Shown here piece by piece: positions 61,801 through 64,000 of a stretch of DNA of 64,000 nt. Origin of the DNA: Psilocybe azurescens (lineage: Eukaryota; Basidiomycota; Agaricomycetes; Agaricales; Agrocybaceae); NCBI GenBank assembly GCA_023853785.1, contig JAJIRX010000062.1, positions 1-64,000 on the forward strand. Direction: 5' to 3'. Each line of letters begins with the position of its first letter. Position 1 is the first letter of the stretch. Below the pieces are notes generated by a model. It worked only from the letters and a program-made list of their open reading frames with translations. It had not been told where the DNA came from and did not search any database. A program made the position numbers and the translations under genes.

Positions 61801-62977
61801 ATGCTGGTGAAGAATCTTGATTTCCCCGGGAAACGACTGGTAGCTGCTCTGTCAGGTAGCTTCTTGGACACACGCAGAGTTGCGCTCGAAAAGTATTTGC
61901 AGGTAAATTTATTGCACTTGTTCATCCCTGAAATGCCTGACTTACAAACTCTGCCTTTAGAGCGTCATTTCCATACCTATTGTTTGTGAAAGCCATGAGC
62001 TCAGAGCATTTTTGTCGCGAGATTCTCCTTTCATCGCAGCGGCGTCTCCTTCGCAGGAACAGGCTGCTAAAGGCCCTACTCATTTCTCTGGGACTGATCT
62101 CGTTCGCAATGTCTACCGCTCAGTAGCCGAGAGCATCGATGATATGTTCTTTGGACCATCAATGCTGGATGTTATGATACAGCGCCTTACTCGTCAGGCT
62201 GCTGAGTTTACGGGCATCGTCGGGTCAGGAATTCATGACGAGGATCTCGTGGCACAAGCCTTGAACGCCTCCGGCAAAGCAGCGTCTGAAGCTACTTTGT
62301 TGAGGTTGACAGGCGATTTGAAGCCTTTGGACGGAGAAACCAGTACTTCGACGTTCTCAGCGCCAATTTGCGATCTCATTCTGGCAGTGTTCGAACTGCA
62401 TAAGAAAAACAATTGGCTGAGACGTCAAGCTATCGTCATCATTTTGCAACAAGTCCTTGGAGGCACGATTGAACGGTACATCTTTCAATGTTTTTGAGGT
62501 TATAGACTAGCTAACGGTGTTTATAGTAAAATCCGGGAAAATGTCAAAGGCTTACTCAGTGAAACTCGATTAATGTCATATATCAATATGCTACGCGACA
62601 GTCTCTGGCCTGGAGGTAAATTGAGACCTACGGGTCCACCACGTACCACGGAGGAAAAGATTCGGACTAGAGACGATGCCAATAGGAAATTGTCTTCACT
62701 GGTACCAGGTATGTTCTCAACACCTGTTGGCCTTCGATTTCCGCAATCTGAACACACTATCAGACCTCGCGGCCAATATGATCGGACGAACTAACGCTCG
62801 TCGAGGCGCCCGCAGAATATTTGCTGTTCTCCAGAACAGACGTCTGAACCAGCATATCGCTTACACGATCATGGACGAGGTTGGTGGAATCTTTGTAAGG
62901 TTTATTTTGCTAGCTGACGGGTGTTGATCGAACAGCTCTTTGCTGCACTCTTCCCCGAAGCCGCACAACATCCTTGA
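58829..62977 (+). CDS. MDM1: Sorting nexin of the MDM1/SNX13-14 type (PXA-RGS-PX-Nexin_C)
   Basis: ATG at 58829. Two N-terminal membrane helices (GIVVFVGILAVVLPIIS, LLLISPLLLFTLAVVYLLLN). PXA domain at 59150-59850 (SSWYKDISASPAFPIAVSSV, RALPYILPPKE, FPVLEMVADPDFWNRTIDQV). RGS-like domain at 60350-60780 (RDILRNPNSLSYFMEFMDRR, PVQFWLTVESFKNPLE). PX domain at 61620-61975 (YLVEVQQLG, RRYNEFHNMHNKLKERY, DFPGKRLVAALSG). Nex in_C at 62090-62970. The family tethers ER to vacuole/lysosome and lipid droplets and binds lipids through PX. Introns are short; one exon is 23 nt (59768-59790, AGAAIHQQ). The last intron is 62895-62935 and the TGA at 62977. One frame change near 60600 lies between NDLYFL and RFRFYIQKHVDIIREF. 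The stop is 149 bp from the TRM6 stop. Confidence 0.9.
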
Positions 62978-63126
62978 TCGCAAGATATACCCTTTCCCTT
63001 GAGAACGAATCTTAGGGGACCCTTGATTCCATTATGCAATCTGATGACACGCTATGCGACGACCCATGCTAATGTGCCCTGTGTATTAGTATATCCCTTG
63101 TATAATAAACTCCGCGAGAGATAATC

Positions 63127-64000
63127 CTAGTCATTACTCATGTCTATGTCTGGTTGATCGTCTGTGATTACTGTTTCTAGCTCTGTAATAACAGAAGCGT
63201 CCTGCTCTTCAGGTTCGGGCTTTGACCTCTTTTTTTGTCTACGTTGCATCAGAGCAGCTTCGGCACTCGGGTCGTCGTATCTAAGCGAATACAGATGTGG
63301 GCGCGAGTTTTTTTTGCTAAGCGGATTGTAGCACTTACATTTTGGTAGCTTGAAGAATAAACCCTCCAGAACCAGACATAGCCATCATTGGATGTGTTCT
63401 ACCGGGAAGTACCTGAAAACCAAATTCCAATCAAATGCATTGTTGAAGGTTAGGTCAATATACAAACCTGATAACGTCTCGTCCATGCTTCTGTGACTGT
63501 CGGACACAGGTATTGAGGAGTATGGCGCATTTGCGCCTGTAGTTCGACAATAACCTAGCTCTACCTTTAGCTGATTCCCTTGAGAGTAGAAGATGGGTGC
63601 TTACTTGAGAATAAGGGCTATGTACCACGATGGATGCGGAACCTGCAAGATATGGTGACAACCTTTCTACGATAGAAAATGGGTCGTATTCGGTTGATAT
63701 AACAAGGCTGTTTTCATAGGCATAGTCAGACAAAGTTAAAGACGCTGTTGATATAAAGAGACGAACCTGTCAAATTCGCCAGAGAAGAGTTCCTCGCGCG
63801 TATTTGACAAAAGGTCAGAGATTGCTTTTCTTTTATTCAAGCGATTTTTCTGACGTTCAGATTTGACTTGTTCCTGAGGGAGCTCGGCTGGTGGAAGTAC
63901 TAAAGGAAAGGCCAGTCGATATATGTTTCGTTTTCAGAGTTTGTATACTTACTGGGAGCGTAGTCCTCCTCGGCCGTCGCCCAATTTAGAGATATAAGAA
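63127..64000 (-). CDS. TRM6: tRNA m1A58 methyltransferase non-catalytic subunit TRM6 (Gcd10), 5' end outside the window
   Basis: Reading down from the right edge: LPPAELPQEQVKSERQKNR, LLSNTREELFSGEFDS, then (after an intron) LVISTEYDPFSIVERLSPYL, AGSASIVVHSPYSQ, and after further introns VLPGRTHPMMAMSGSGGFIL. It ends with a Lys/Arg stretch (ALMQRRQKKRSKPEPEEQDA) and an acidic tail at the TAG at 63127. The RTHPMMAMSGSGGFIL block is diagnostic of the C-terminal domain of TRM6. With TRM61 it makes N1-methyladenosine 58, notably in initiator tRNA, in the nucleus. The N-terminal half is beyond 64000. Confidence 0.9.

Overview
The window is nuclear DNA of a filamentous basidiomycete, most likely an agaricomycete. 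Genes are dense on both strands and carry many short introns of about 45-70 nt with GT/AG ends. The gene set is fungal: a DHHC enzyme of the chitin-synthase palmitoylating type, two GH5_9 exo-glucanases, a FunK1-type kinase relic, a mitochondrial oxaloacetate carrier and a BRCA2/Brh2 homologue. I see no rRNA, convincing tRNA, CRISPR array or intact transposon.

Layout. 1-3100: 3' part of a cutC-like gene (-) and a secreted FAD-linked oxidase (+). 3.7-10.5 kb: a coiled-coil protein (+), PFA4 palmitoyltransferase (-) and a Ser/Thr-rich single-pass membrane protein (+). 11.3-19 kb: a putative mitochondrial protein (+), an acidic probably nuclear protein (-), a membrane-anchored short-chain dehydrogenase (+) and an ACT-domain protein (-). 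19.2-29 kb: an intron-rich secreted RNase T2 (-), a decayed FunK1 kinase (-) and a Ser/Pro-rich unknown (-), separated by long stretches with no convincing gene. 29-39 kb: NAF1 (-) divergent from mitochondrial EF-Ts (+), alkaline ceramidase (-), an amidase relic (-) and the MPP alpha subunit (+). 39.5-48.5 kb: BRCA2 homologue (-), a taxilin-like gene containing a SUMO-like fold (+) and UAP1 (-). 49.6-54 kb: tandem exo-beta-1,3-glucanases (+). 55-64 kb: a coding-like but unassignable tract, OAC1-type carrier (-), MDM1-type sorting nexin (+) and the 3' part of TRM6 (-).

Most genes are unrelated housekeeping or secreted functions rather than a cluster. Loose themes are cell-wall synthesis and turnover (UAP1 makes UDP-GlcNAc, PFA4-type enzymes act on chitin synthase export, GH5_9 enzymes trim glucan) and mitochondria (EF-Ts, MPP alpha, OAC1).

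Two general points. First, many otherwise well-conserved genes have their frame broken by one base at a homopolymer, usually a run that looks one base short. I read this as assembly error and annotate such genes as CDS with the breaks noted. Second, several genes need microexons (4, 15, 17, 18, 21 and 23 nt) to restore conserved protein blocks. The most unusual object is the 12-exon gene at 44500-46695: it reads cleanly through every splice junction as a taxilin-type coiled coil interrupted by a ubiquitin/SUMO-like domain.
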